Positions 51,457 to 59,276 of a DNA stretch of 64,000 nucleotides are shown piece after piece. The stretch is from contig NZ_FNZZ01000002.1 of assembly GCF_900109565.1 (NCBI RefSeq), positions 248,001 to 312,000 on the forward strand, given 5' to 3'. Positions within the stretch are counted from its first letter, which is position 1, and every line of letters starts with the position of its first letter. The notes below the pieces were generated by a model. The model searched no databases, was not told the origin of the DNA, and saw nothing but the letters and a program-made list of their open reading frames with translations. Origin of the DNA: Sphingomonas palmae (GTDB lineage Bacteria; Pseudomonadota; Alphaproteobacteria; Sphingomonadales; Sphingomonadaceae). The position numbers were made by a program, and so were the translations under genes.

Positions 51457-51713
51457 ATGCATCTATCCTTTACGCCGCTCGTCGAACGCATCGCGCGCGT
51501 GCTCAGCGCATCAGCGCGAACGGCGCCGGCCAGGAAGTATCGGCGGGCAGACTGATCGACGCGAACTGGCCCGACTACCGTGACGACGCGTTGGCGTTGC
51601 TCCACACCCTGCGCGATTCTTCACGCGCGATGGCGGACGCTGGTGATCCCGCGATCTGGGAGCGCATGGTCCTCGTCGCGCTCGACGAGGCCAAACCCCA
51701 CACCGCCGATTAA
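51457..51713 (+). pseudogene. Small gene broken by a frameshift (about 85 codons)
   Basis: An ATG at 51457 has a strong AGGAGG 7 bases upstream and gives MHLSFTPLVERIARVLSA before the frame ends in a TGA at 51553. From about 51504 another frame reads QRISANGAGQEVSAGR, then ANWPDYRDDALALLHTLRD and WERMVLVALDEAKPHTAD to a TAA at 51713, with clear coding character but no start. Joining the two at about 51504 (net loss of one base) gives one small acidic helical protein. It is therefore a frameshift mutation, a sequencing error, or a programmed shift. Family unknown. Confidence 0.6.
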
Positions 51714-51761
51714 CGCGAGCGTAGAGCGTCGACTCGGCACCATAGGACCCTACAAGGGTCG

Positions 51762-52922
51762 ATGATGACCGATACGACTGCCACCCCGCCTCGCCCACTC
51801 GCCGGTTTGCGCGTGCTCGAACTCGCGCGCATTCTCGCGGGGCCGTGGTGCGGGCAGCTGCTCGCCGATCTCGGCGCGGACGTGATCAAGGTCGAGCGGC
51901 CGGGCGAGGGCGATGACACACGCCACTGGGGTCCGCCCTTCGTCACCGCCGACGACGGCACCGACCTGTCGGCGGCCTATTACCACGCCTGCAACCGCGG
52001 CAAGCGCTCGGTCGCGATCGACATTGCGAGCGCCGATGGACAGGCCCGCGTCCGCGCGCTCGCCGATGGCGCCGACGTGGTGATCGAGAATTACAAGGTC
52101 GGCGGTCTCGCCAAATACGGGCTCGACGCCGCCACGCTGCGCGCGGCCAACCCGCGGCTGATCGTCTGCTCGGTGACCGGGTTCGGGCAGACCGGCCCCT
52201 ACGCGCACCGCGCCGGCTACGATTTCATCATCCAGGGCATGGGCGGGATCATGTCGCTGACCGGCGAGCCGGACGGCGACCCGCAGAAGAGCGGCGTCGC
52301 GATCGCCGACCTGTTCACCGGCGTCTATTCCGCAGTCGCGATCCTCGCCGCCCTGCGTGAGCGCGAGCGGACCGGCGTCGGCGCGCACATCGACATGGCG
52401 CTGCTCGACACGCAGGTCGGCGTGCTCGCCAATCAGGCGCTCAACTGGATGGCGAGCGGCGCCGTGCCCGGCCGCATGGGTAACGGCCACGCCAACCTCG
52501 CCCCGTACCAGAGCTTCCCGACGAGCGACGGCGACCTGATCGTCGCGGTCGGCAACGACCGGCAGTTCGCCAAGCTGTGTGCTGTCCTCGGCGCGCCTGC
52601 ACTCGCCGCCGACGAACGCTTCGCGACCAATCCCGCGCGGGTGCGCAACCGCGCCGCGCTGCTGCCGCTGATCGTCGCGGAGTCGGTGAAGTGGGAGAGC
52701 GCACAGCTGCTCGCCGCACTGGAGCAGGCCGGGGTACCGGTCGGCCCCGTCAACCGCATCGATCAAGTCTTCGCCGACCCGCAGGTGGTGGCCCGCGGCA
52801 TGCAGATCAGCGTCGAAGGGCTGGCGGGCCTCGCCGCCCCAATCACGATCGACGGTCGCCGCGTCATCGCTGAACGTGCCAGTCCCAGGCTCGGCGAGCA
52901 TGCCGACGCCAACTGGGCTTGA
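51762..52922 (+). CDS. CaiB/BaiF-type CoA transferase
   Basis: A 386-residue family III CoA transferase. It moves CoA between carboxylic acids through an aspartyl intermediate. The N-terminal segment is VLELARILAGPWCGQLLADLGADVIKVERP (shown in order), followed by NRGKRSVAIDI, and the catalytic Asp183 is in AIADLFTG. The C-terminal end reads QVFADPQVVARGMQ. The ATG at 51762 is followed by a second ATG at 51765. It follows the broken small gene and precedes the TonB-dependent receptor by 85 bases. Substrates unknown. Confidence 0.92.
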   Translation: MMTDTTATPPRPLAGLRVLELARILAGPWCGQLLADLGADVIKVERPGEGDDTRHWGPPFVTADDGTDLSAAYYHACNRGKRSVAIDIASADGQARVRALADGADVVIENYKVGGLAKYGLDAATLRAANPRLIVCSVTGFGQTGPYAHRAGYDFIIQGMGGIMSLTGEPDGDPQKSGVAIADLFTGVYSAVAILAALRERERTGVGAHIDMALLDTQVGVLANQALNWMASGAVPGRMGNGHANLAPYQSFPTSDGDLIVAVGNDRQFAKLCAVLGAPALAADERFATNPARVRNRAALLPLIVAESVKWESAQLLAALEQAGVPVGPVNRIDQVFADPQVVARGMQISVEGLAGLAAPITIDGRRVIAERASPRLGEHADANWA

Positions 52923-52940
52923 TCGCGCAATCGTTCACCT

Positions 52941-52971
52941 TCGCGACGTTAAGGCGATCGGGTCGCGACGT
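52941..52971. promoter_or_regulatory. Direct repeat upstream of the TonB-dependent receptor gene
   Basis: TCGCGACGT occurs at 52941-52949 and again at 52963-52971, two helical turns apart (22 bases). It lies 36-67 bases before the receptor ATG, with AGGAGG just downstream. It could be a pair of binding sites. Only the repeat supports it. Confidence 0.3.
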
Positions 52972-53007
52972 GGCTAAGGAGGTCGCTTCCCGGCCACGAG
53001 TAATCGC

Positions 53008-55092
53008 ATGATCCGCCCCACCCTCTCGCTCGCTCTGCTGCTGGGCAGTGCGCCCCCGGCCTTCGCCCAAACGCCCGCGCCAGCCGAGCCGCTGCCGGAC
53101 GAGGACATCGTCGTCACCGGCTGGGGCCTGAGCGATCGCCTCGGCGACGCCGCCGCCAGCGTGGTGACGATCAACGCCGAGCAGATCCGCAGCAACGCCG
53201 CCGACCGGCTCGAAAGCGTGCTCGCCGATGTGGCGGGGGTGCAGCAGTTCCGCCGCTCCGATTCGCGTTCGGCCAATCCGACCAGCCAGGGGATCTCGTT
53301 GCGCGGGATCGGCGGCAACGCGTCGAGCCGCGCGCTCCTGATCCTCGACGGCGTGCCGCAGGCTGACCCGTTCGGCGGCTGGGTGCCGTTTCCCGCCTAC
53401 GCGACCGACCGCATCGGGCGCATTCGCGTGACCCGCGGCGGCGGAAGCGGTTACTTCGGCCCCGGCGCGCTCGCCGGCACGGTCGAACTGGAGAGCGCCA
53501 CCCCGACGCAAGTGCCGCGCTACCTCGGCAGCGTCGCTTATGGCAGCCGCAACGCGCTCGACGCGCAAGGCTCCGCCACGCTCAGCAACGACGGCGGCTT
53601 CGCGACCCTGTCCGCCGCCTACGCGCGCGGCGACGGTTTCGCCCCGATCGTCGTGGAGGACCGCGGCCCCGTCGACGGTCGCGCCCCATACGAGCAGGCG
53701 TCGGGCGCGATACGCGGCGTGATCCGCACCGGCGCCGACAGCGAATTGCAGGCCAACGTCAGCGCCTTCACCGACCGGCGCACGCGCGGGCTGCCATTCA
53801 CCGCCAACCGCAGCGAGGGCGCGGACGCGAGCCTGCGCCTGATCGGGCGCGGACACTGGGGCTATTCGGCGCTCGCCTATGTGCAGACGCGCGCCTTCGC
53901 GTCGCAGTTCGCCAGCGTCGACGCCGCGCGCACCACTGCAACGCCGACGCTCGACCAGTACAACACGCCCGCGACCGGCATCGGTGCGCGGCTTGAGCTG
54001 ATGCCGCCGCTCGGCACGGGCGCCGACCTGCGGCTGGGCGTCGACTGGCGCGATGTCAGCGGGCGGACGCAGGAACTCTACAGCTACACGGGTGGCGTGC
54101 CGACCAAGCGCCGCGTGGCGGGCGGCAGCAGCACGACGCTCGGCGCCTTCGCCGACGCCAGTTTGGAGCGCGGCCCGCTCACGCTGACGCTCGGCGCGCG
54201 CGTCGATCGCTGGTGGATCACCGATGGACGATTGAACGAGCGCGCGCTCGCCGCCGCGACCGTCTTCACCGACGATCGCTTCGCCGACCGCGCCGGCACC
54301 GAGGCGACCGGGCGCGCGGGCGCGGCGTACCGGCTGGGCGAGCAGGTTACGTTCCGCGCCTCCGCCTACCGCGGCTGGCGACTGCCGACACTCAACGAGC
54401 TCTACCGCCCGTTCCGCGTCGGTGCCGATGCGACTGCCGCCAACGCCGCGCTCTCACCCGAGCGGCTGACCGGCATCGACGGCGGCGTCACGATCACCCC
54501 CGCCGCGCGCGTGACGCTCGCCGCGACCATATTCTGGAACCGGCTGGAGGATGCGATCGCAAACGTGACGGTCGCGCGCGGGCCCGGCACCTTCCCCGGC
54601 GTCGGCTTCGTCTCGGCGGCGGGCGTGTACCGCATCCGCCAGAACCTCGACGCGATCCGCTCCACCGGGCTCGAGGTCGACGCCGACTGGGATCTCGCGG
54701 GACCGTTGTTCGCGCGCGCGTCGTGGAGCCACGTGTCGCCGCGCGTCGAGGCATCGGGCAGCGCCGCTGCGCTGGCTGGCCTGCGCCCCGCGCAGACACC
54801 GCGCGACCTCGTCTCGGCGACGCTCGGCTGGCGGCAGGACGCGCTCACCGCGTCGGCGACGCTGCGCCACGCCGCGCGCCAGTTCGAGGATGACGCCAAC
54901 ACGCGCACGCTCGCCCCCGCAACGACCGTCGACGGCTATCTGTCGCTGCCGCTCACCCGCGCACTGGCGCTGGAGGCGCGGGCCGAGAACCTGTTCGACG
55001 CGCGTGTCGAGGCAGGCATCAGCGGCGCGAACCTGGTCGAACGCGCGACGCCGCGCACCTTGTGGATCGGGTTTCGACTGCGCGGATCGTGA
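53008..55092 (+). CDS. TonB-dependent outer-membrane receptor
   Basis: A 694-residue receptor. Signal peptide (MIRPTLSLALLLGSAPPAFAQ) precedes a plug domain (about 40-170) with DEDIVVTGWGLSD near a TonB box, GISLRGIGGNASSRALLILDGVPQ and VTRGGGSGYFGPGALAG. The rest is beta-barrel, ending in the typical aromatic LWIGFRLRGS. The relatively small size suggests a siderophore, haem or cobalamin-type receptor, but no cobalamin riboswitch fits in the 85-base upstream gap. It follows the CoA transferase gene, transcribed in the same direction. Confidence 0.9.
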   Translation: MIRPTLSLALLLGSAPPAFAQTPAPAEPLPDEDIVVTGWGLSDRLGDAAASVVTINAEQIRSNAADRLESVLADVAGVQQFRRSDSRSANPTSQGISLRGIGGNASSRALLILDGVPQADPFGGWVPFPAYATDRIGRIRVTRGGGSGYFGPGALAGTVELESATPTQVPRYLGSVAYGSRNALDAQGSATLSNDGGFATLSAAYARGDGFAPIVVEDRGPVDGRAPYEQASGAIRGVIRTGADSELQANVSAFTDRRTRGLPFTANRSEGADASLRLIGRGHWGYSALAYVQTRAFASQFASVDAARTTATPTLDQYNTPATGIGARLELMPPLGTGADLRLGVDWRDVSGRTQELYSYTGGVPTKRRVAGGSSTTLGAFADASLERGPLTLTLGARVDRWWITDGRLNERALAAATVFTDDRFADRAGTEATGRAGAAYRLGEQVTFRASAYRGWRLPTLNELYRPFRVGADATAANAALSPERLTGIDGGVTITPAARVTLAATIFWNRLEDAIANVTVARGPGTFPGVGFVSAAGVYRIRQNLDAIRSTGLEVDADWDLAGPLFARASWSHVSPRVEASGSAAALAGLRPAQTPRDLVSATLGWRQDALTASATLRHAARQFEDDANTRTLAPATTVDGYLSLPLTRALALEARAENLFDARVEAGISGANLVERATPRTLWIGFRLRGS

Positions 55093-55179
55093 GCAAATTC
55101 GATGCCGCCAAGTAATGCCGCGCCGTATGGAAGCGATCGAGGCTCAACACCCACAACAACGACCTTGATCGATATCAGC

Positions 55180-55194
55180 GTTCTTTTCCTGTTC
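55180..55194 (+). promoter_or_regulatory. Candidate LexA (SOS) box, GTTC-N7-GTTC
   Basis: GTTC (55180-55183) and GTTC (55191-55194) are separated by exactly 7 bases (TTTTCCT). This is a perfect alphaproteobacterial LexA box, in the 197-base intergenic region, 95 bases upstream of the DUF4142 start and before a UDG-family gene. The rest of the region shows no other gene. Confidence 0.5.
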
Positions 55195-55289
55195 ACGGCG
55201 AAACTACCGGCTGTTCTTCCGGGTTGAGGGTGCATGTCGTGACCCCGTGCCGCGTCACCCGCCTTCCTGTCCGAATAGGAGAGAAGAGA

Positions 55290-55841
55290 ATGAAGACACT
55301 CACCAGCATCGCCATTGCGCTGGCCTCCGTCACCGCCGCTCTGCCCGCCGCCGCGCAGACCCCGCCGCCCTCACCGCCCGCCGAGGCGAAGTCGCAGGCG
55401 ATGCCCTATGTCATGGCCTCGGGCATGAGCGACCTGTACGAGATCAACTCCAGCCAGATCGCGCTGCAGAAGTCGCAGAACTCCGCGATCAAGCGTTTCG
55501 CGACGATGATGATCCGCGACCATCAGAAGACGACCACCAACACGATGGCGGCAGCGAAGAAGGCTGGTCTCACGCCGACGCCGCCGATGCTCGACGCCGG
55601 CGCGACCGCGTCAATCAACGAACTGCAGCAGGCCGCACCGGGCGACTTCGACCGCATCTATCTCGCGCAGCAGCTGCCCGCGCATCAGGCGGCACTCGAC
55701 CTGCAGCAGAGCTACGCCGCCGGCGGCGATCAGGCGGCGCTGCGTGCCAACGCGAAGGCCGCAGCCCCGATCGTCAAGCGTCACGTCGACATGGTCACGA
55801 AGATGCAGGCCGGGAAGATGGATGCCGGGCACAAGATGTGA
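55290..55841 (+). CDS. Exported DUF4142 (ferritin-like) protein
   Basis: A 183-residue exported protein. The signal peptide (MKTLTSIAIALASVTAALPAAAQ) is followed by a Pro-rich linker and a helical DUF4142 domain: SDLYEINSSQIALQKSQNSAIKRFATMMIRDHQKTT (in order), with the His at RDHQK typical of ferritin-like helices, and a second pair around LPAHQAALDLQQ. Such proteins are common stress-related envelope proteins; chemistry unknown. The ATG at 55290 has AGGAG upstream. The UDG-family gene begins 12 bases downstream, so one operon is likely. Confidence 0.87.
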   Translation: MKTLTSIAIALASVTAALPAAAQTPPPSPPAEAKSQAMPYVMASGMSDLYEINSSQIALQKSQNSAIKRFATMMIRDHQKTTTNTMAAAKKAGLTPTPPMLDAGATASINELQQAAPGDFDRIYLAQQLPAHQAALDLQQSYAAGGDQAALRANAKAAAPIVKRHVDMVTKMQAGKMDAGHKM

Positions 55842-55853
55842 CCCGCGCCGCTC

Positions 55854-56429
55854 ATGCGCGACGCTGACCGGCTAGAAAGCGTTGCGCAGAAGCGACTGGA
55901 AGCATGGCGGCGCTCGCTGGTCGACAGCGGACGCCGCATACCGTTGTTAGACCCCGCCGACGGCGGCGCGGGCGCGCGCCTGCTGATCCTGCTCGAGACA
56001 CCCGGCCCCGGTGACGACGGTGACCGTATGGTGTCGCGCGACAATCCGACCGGCACCGCGCGCAACCTGACGCGGTTCCTCCATGAGGCCGCAATCGCGC
56101 GCCGCGACACGATCCTGTGGAACACCGTGCCGTGGATCGTGCACGAACCCGGCGCGCGCAACCGCCCGCTCCGTCGCGGCGAAATACGCGAGGGGCTCAC
56201 CGCCCTGCCTGATTTCCTCGCCTTGCTCCCGCACCTCCGCGTCGCCGTGCTCGCCGGCCGCGTCGCGCGCGAGGCCGCGCCGGTGCTCGCCGACTGCTGC
56301 CCTCACGCGGCGGTGCTGACGATGCCGCATCCCTCGCCCACGATCGTCTGCACCAGCCCGGAGATCGCACGCATGATCCGCAACACGCTCGCGCAGGCTG
56401 CCGCGCTGCTGGGTGCCGCGAGGTCATAG
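55854..56429 (+). CDS. Uracil-DNA glycosylase superfamily protein
   Basis: A 191-residue protein of the UDG superfamily. Motif 1 reads LILLETPGPGDDGDR; RDNPTGTARNLTRFLH resembles the family 4-type substrate loop; and NTVPWIVH and MPHPSP (about 165) correspond to the catalytic and the HPSP-type loops. Members excise uracil or related bases from DNA. No Fe-S cysteine set is visible. It lies 12 bases after DUF4142, downstream of a LexA-type box, which would make sense for a repair gene. Confidence 0.78.
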   Translation: MRDADRLESVAQKRLEAWRRSLVDSGRRIPLLDPADGGAGARLLILLETPGPGDDGDRMVSRDNPTGTARNLTRFLHEAAIARRDTILWNTVPWIVHEPGARNRPLRRGEIREGLTALPDFLALLPHLRVAVLAGRVAREAAPVLADCCPHAAVLTMPHPSPTIVCTSPEIARMIRNTLAQAAALLGAARS

Positions 56430-56515
56430 CCGAAAGCGGCGCCGGAACGCGCTGAAACAGCGAAAAACCGCTCCTCGCCCCTTCCCGTTTTCGCGCACTT
56501 CGCTAAGGTGCGATC

Positions 56516-56532
56516 AACCTTCGCAGAAGGTT
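56516..56532. promoter_or_regulatory. Perfect dyad upstream of the GT2 gene
   Basis: AACCTTC-GCA-GAAGGTT is a perfect 7+3+7 inverted repeat, 78 bases upstream of the glycosyltransferase ATG. It could be an operator or a leader hairpin. The adjacent CGCAC...GTGCG pair (56493-56512) may add structure. Confidence 0.35.
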
Positions 56533-56609
56533 CCATCCAGCTTGAAATAATCATCGCGCGCTCGCCGATCATGCCGGCGCGCGCGACTGCGAGACCCGCA
56601 AAGGACGCC

Positions 56610-57371
56610 ATGTACCTGCCGACCGACGACTGCCGTACCGACCTTCCCCTCGCCACGCACGCTCCCCTGCCCGCCTACGACGTCGTCGTCCCCTGCTACA
56701 ATCGCGCGCACGTCGTCGCCGATGCCTTGAAAAGTGTCCTCGCGCAGGATCACGCGCCGACCCGGGTCGTGCTGGTCGACGATGGATCGAGCGACAACAG
56801 CGCCGCGGTGATCCGACGGCTCGCGGCCATGCACGCGAACGTCGAGGCCGCGGTGCTGCCGCGAAACGGCGGCGCGTCGAACGCGCGCAATGTCGGCGTG
56901 TCGCTCTGCACTGCGCCCTGGATCGCCTTTCTCGACAGCGACGACGTCTGGCTGCCGGGTGCGGTGCGCGCGCTGCTGGAGCGATCCGCGGGCCACGACA
57001 TCGTCGTCGGCTTCTTCGCGCGGGTCGAGGGCGCCGCGCCGCCGGGCGAGCCCGAGTGCGGCTGGAGTGGCGACGACATCCGCCGCGCGCTCGCCAGCGG
57101 CGGCGTGATCGGGCCGAGCTGGTCGATCGTGCGCCGCGCCACCGTGACGGCGGTCGCTGGCTTCGATCCCAGCTTCCACAATTGCAACGACTGGGATTTC
57201 TACACCCGCGCCGCTGCGGATGGCGCCCGCTTCGCGCGGATCGACCGCTGCGTCGCGCTGTACCGCACCGTCGCCGGCGCGCGACTGGTCGACGACGATG
57301 CGATCAACGCAGTCAACGCGCGCCGCGTCCGCGCGCATCCGTATCTGTCGGAGCTGCTGCAACCAGCCTGA
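56610..57371 (+). CDS. Family 2 glycosyltransferase
   Basis: A 253-residue GT-A-fold glycosyltransferase. The N-terminal part reads YDVVVPCYNRAHVVADALKSVLAQ, then VLVDDGSSDNSAAVI, and the metal-binding DSDDVW about residue 108. The C-terminal acceptor region has CNDWDFYTRAA. It transfers sugar from a nucleotide donor, probably at the cytoplasmic face. No membrane helix is present. The ATG at 56610 has AAAGGA upstream and is preferred to two earlier in-frame ATGs. It precedes the metallophosphoesterase by 56 bases. Confidence 0.88.
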   Translation: MYLPTDDCRTDLPLATHAPLPAYDVVVPCYNRAHVVADALKSVLAQDHAPTRVVLVDDGSSDNSAAVIRRLAAMHANVEAAVLPRNGGASNARNVGVSLCTAPWIAFLDSDDVWLPGAVRALLERSAGHDIVVGFFARVEGAAPPGEPECGWSGDDIRRALASGGVIGPSWSIVRRATVTAVAGFDPSFHNCNDWDFYTRAAADGARFARIDRCVALYRTVAGARLVDDDAINAVNARRVRAHPYLSELLQPA

Positions 57372-57427
57372 CGCCGGATCGGGGATTAGGGGGATCAGGC
57401 AAGCCGCACCGGGCGTTCGGGCCGGCA

Positions 57428-57913
57428 ATGACGCGCTTCTTCACCGCCGACACGCATTTCGGCGATCACCGCACGATCAACATTCAGCGCCGCCCCTTCG
57501 CGTCGGTGGCGGAAATGGACGCACTGCTCGTCGCGCGCTGGAACGAGGTGATCGGCGTGGATGACGAGGTCTGGCATTTGGGCGATGTCGCGCGCCGCGC
57601 TTCGGACGTGTCCGCGCTGCTCACGCGCCTGAACGGCACCAAGCATCTGATCCGCGGCAACAACGATCCCGACGCGACGCTCACCGCACAGGGCTGGGCA
57701 AGCGTGGCCGACTATGCCGAACTGGAGGAGGACGGTCGCAAGCTCGTGCTCTGCCACTATCCGTTCCGCTCATGGAACGGGCAAGGGCGCGGCGCGATCA
57801 ACCTGCACGGACACAGCCACGGCCGGCTCAAACCGATGCCACGCCAGTTCGACGTCGGTGTCGACGCGCGCGATTTCTCACCCGTCCGCCTCGCCGATCT
57901 GCCCGCGCGTTAG
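57428..57913 (+). CDS. Metallophosphoesterase-family phosphatase
   Basis: A 161-residue calcineurin-like phosphoesterase of the small bacterial type. All metal-binding blocks are visible: TADTHFGD, HLGDVA, RGNND, CHYPF and HGHSHGR. Its substrate is unknown; close relatives act on phosphodiesters or nucleotides. The ATG at 57428 follows the GT2 gene. Its last 4 bases overlap the convergent glutamine amidotransferase gene. The short length is normal for this subgroup. Confidence 0.88.
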   Translation: MTRFFTADTHFGDHRTINIQRRPFASVAEMDALLVARWNEVIGVDDEVWHLGDVARRASDVSALLTRLNGTKHLIRGNNDPDATLTAQGWASVADYAELEEDGRKLVLCHYPFRSWNGQGRGAINLHGHSHGRLKPMPRQFDVGVDARDFSPVRLADLPAR

Positions 57914-58770
57914 CGGCGGTCTTTCCCGCCACCTGCGCGCAGCGTCGGAATCGCGGCGATGAAGTTCGCGATCTCCAGCCGTCGTCGGTCCTCGTGCGCG
58001 AACTCGTCGTCGACGCCCAGCTCCCAGCGTGCGGCGTGGTCGTCGGGGTCGCGCTGGATGCGATCGAGCAGCACGGCACGCTGTTCCACCGCCGCCTCGT
58101 CGCTCGCCAGCCCTTCCTCGACCAGTGATGCGCCCTGCGCGCGGATCGCCGAGGCAATCTCGCCCGGGCTCAGCTCGGGATGATATTGCACGCCCCAGAA
58201 CACGCCGTTGCCGTGCCGGATTTCCACCGCTTGCACCCGCGTCACGCCGTTCGTCGCCAGCAGCAGCGCGCCCTCGGGCAGTTCCTCGACCTCGTCGCCG
58301 TGCACCGATGCCGCATCCCACGCCGGCGCACGTCCGGCGAGCAGCGGGTGGTCGCGCCCCGCCTCGGTCGTCGTGATCCGCCGGCCTACAGCTGCCTCCA
58401 GTCGCTCGGGCATCTTGCGCACCCGCCCGCCCGCTGCCGCGACCGCGACCTGCAATCCCGCGCACGAACCGAACGACGGCACCCCGCTGTCGAACACCGC
58501 GCGCATGAAGGCGAGCTGCCGTTCGACCTCGGGCGCGTCATCGTAGACGTGTAGCGGCGATCCGGTCAGGAACACCGCGTCATAAGCGGCGATCTCGTCC
58601 GCGCTCAGTTGGTCGCCGTCCGCGTCGGCCGGCTCGACGCGCGTAACTTCCGCACCCGGCGCCATCTGCTCCAGCGTCGCCTGGAAACTCTCGCCCGAAC
58701 TCTTGCCCGCCCGCTCGCGCCGGTCGGCACGGTCCTGCGCAGTCTCGCTTTCCGCCACCAGAAATCTCAC
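57910..58770 (-). CDS. Class I glutamine amidotransferase-like protein
   Basis: A 286-residue glutamine amidotransferase-type protein. The nucleophile elbow is FGSCAGLQVAV (Cys), the catalytic His lies in WGVQYHPELSPGE, and the N-terminal part begins VRFLVAESETAQDRADRRERAG. It probably takes ammonia from glutamine for an unknown synthase, or is a solitary enzyme like those in gamma-glutamyl metabolism. The start is GTG 58770; a longer reading from 58845 is rejected since it runs across the divergent cupin promoter. It is convergent with the phosphatase gene. Confidence 0.85.
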   Translation of the reverse strand: MRFLVAESETAQDRADRRERAGKSSGESFQATLEQMAPGAEVTRVEPADADGDQLSADEIAAYDAVFLTGSPLHVYDDAPEVERQLAFMRAVFDSGVPSFGSCAGLQVAVAAAGGRVRKMPERLEAAVGRRITTTEAGRDHPLLAGRAPAWDAASVHGDEVEELPEGALLLATNGVTRVQAVEIRHGNGVFWGVQYHPELSPGEIASAIRAQGASLVEEGLASDEAAVEQRAVLLDRIQRDPDDHAARWELGVDDEFAHEDRRRLEIANFIAAIPTLRAGGGKDRR

Positions 58771-58804
58771 ACGCGTCCGATCGAATGATTGTTGTGAATG
58801 TGAG

Positions 58805-58829
58805 TGAACGCTTGGCGCCCCACGTCGTT
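58805..58829 (+). promoter_or_regulatory. Possible EcfG-type stress promoter (TGAAC-N16-CGTT)
   Basis: TGAAC at 58805-58809 and CGTT at 58826-58829 are separated by 16 bases, 30 bases before the cupin ATG at 58860. The spacing and the -10 match the EcfG consensus; the -35 has one difference (T for the first G). Inferred from pattern. Confidence 0.45.
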
Positions 58830-58859
58830 CTTCCCTGCAACACATTGAAAGGAAGAAAG

Positions 58860-59276
58860 ATGGCGATCTTCAACAAGGACATGGTCGAGCTCGCGAACAA
58901 CAACGAGCTGTGGCAGAAGGAAGTGTTCCGCGACAACAAGGTGCAGGTGGTGCTGATGAGCATCCCGGCGGGCGAGGACATCGGTCTGGAGACGCACAAC
59001 GCCGATCAGACCACCTTCATCGTCACCGGCGAGGCGCAGGTCACGATCGACGATCATCACACCAAGGCCGGCCCGAACCATATGGTCGTCGTGCCCAAGG
59101 GATCGAAGCACAATTTCACCAACAAGGGCTCAACCCCGCTGAAGCTATTCTCGGTCTACGCGCCGCCCGCCGAGCCCGAGGGCGCCGCGTTCAAGACCAA
59201 GGCGGAGGCCGAGGAGGCCGAGAAGGGCCTGCTCGCCAAGGCGACCGACGCGGTCAAGGACGCGATCGGCCGGTGA
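58860..59276 (+). CDS. Cupin-domain protein
   Basis: A 138-residue single-domain cupin. Motif 1 is LETHNADQTTFIVTGEAQV and motif 2 is GPNHMVVVPKGSKHNFTNKG, with the expected His/Glu ligands, so it probably binds a metal. The C-terminal helix (KTKAEAEEAEKGLLAKATDAV) is charged and may be coiled. The ATG at 58860 follows AAGGAAG. An EcfG-like promoter lies upstream. Its stop overlaps the SDR gene's GTG (GTGA). Function unknown; it may be a stress enzyme or isomerase. Confidence 0.85.
   Translation: MAIFNKDMVELANNNELWQKEVFRDNKVQVVLMSIPAGEDIGLETHNADQTTFIVTGEAQVTIDDHHTKAGPNHMVVVPKGSKHNFTNKGSTPLKLFSVYAPPAEPEGAAFKTKAEAEEAEKGLLAKATDAVKDAIGR

Noticed and set aside
55089..55115. Eight-codon frame overlapping the TonB receptor stop
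   Set aside because: Too short and without a coding signal.
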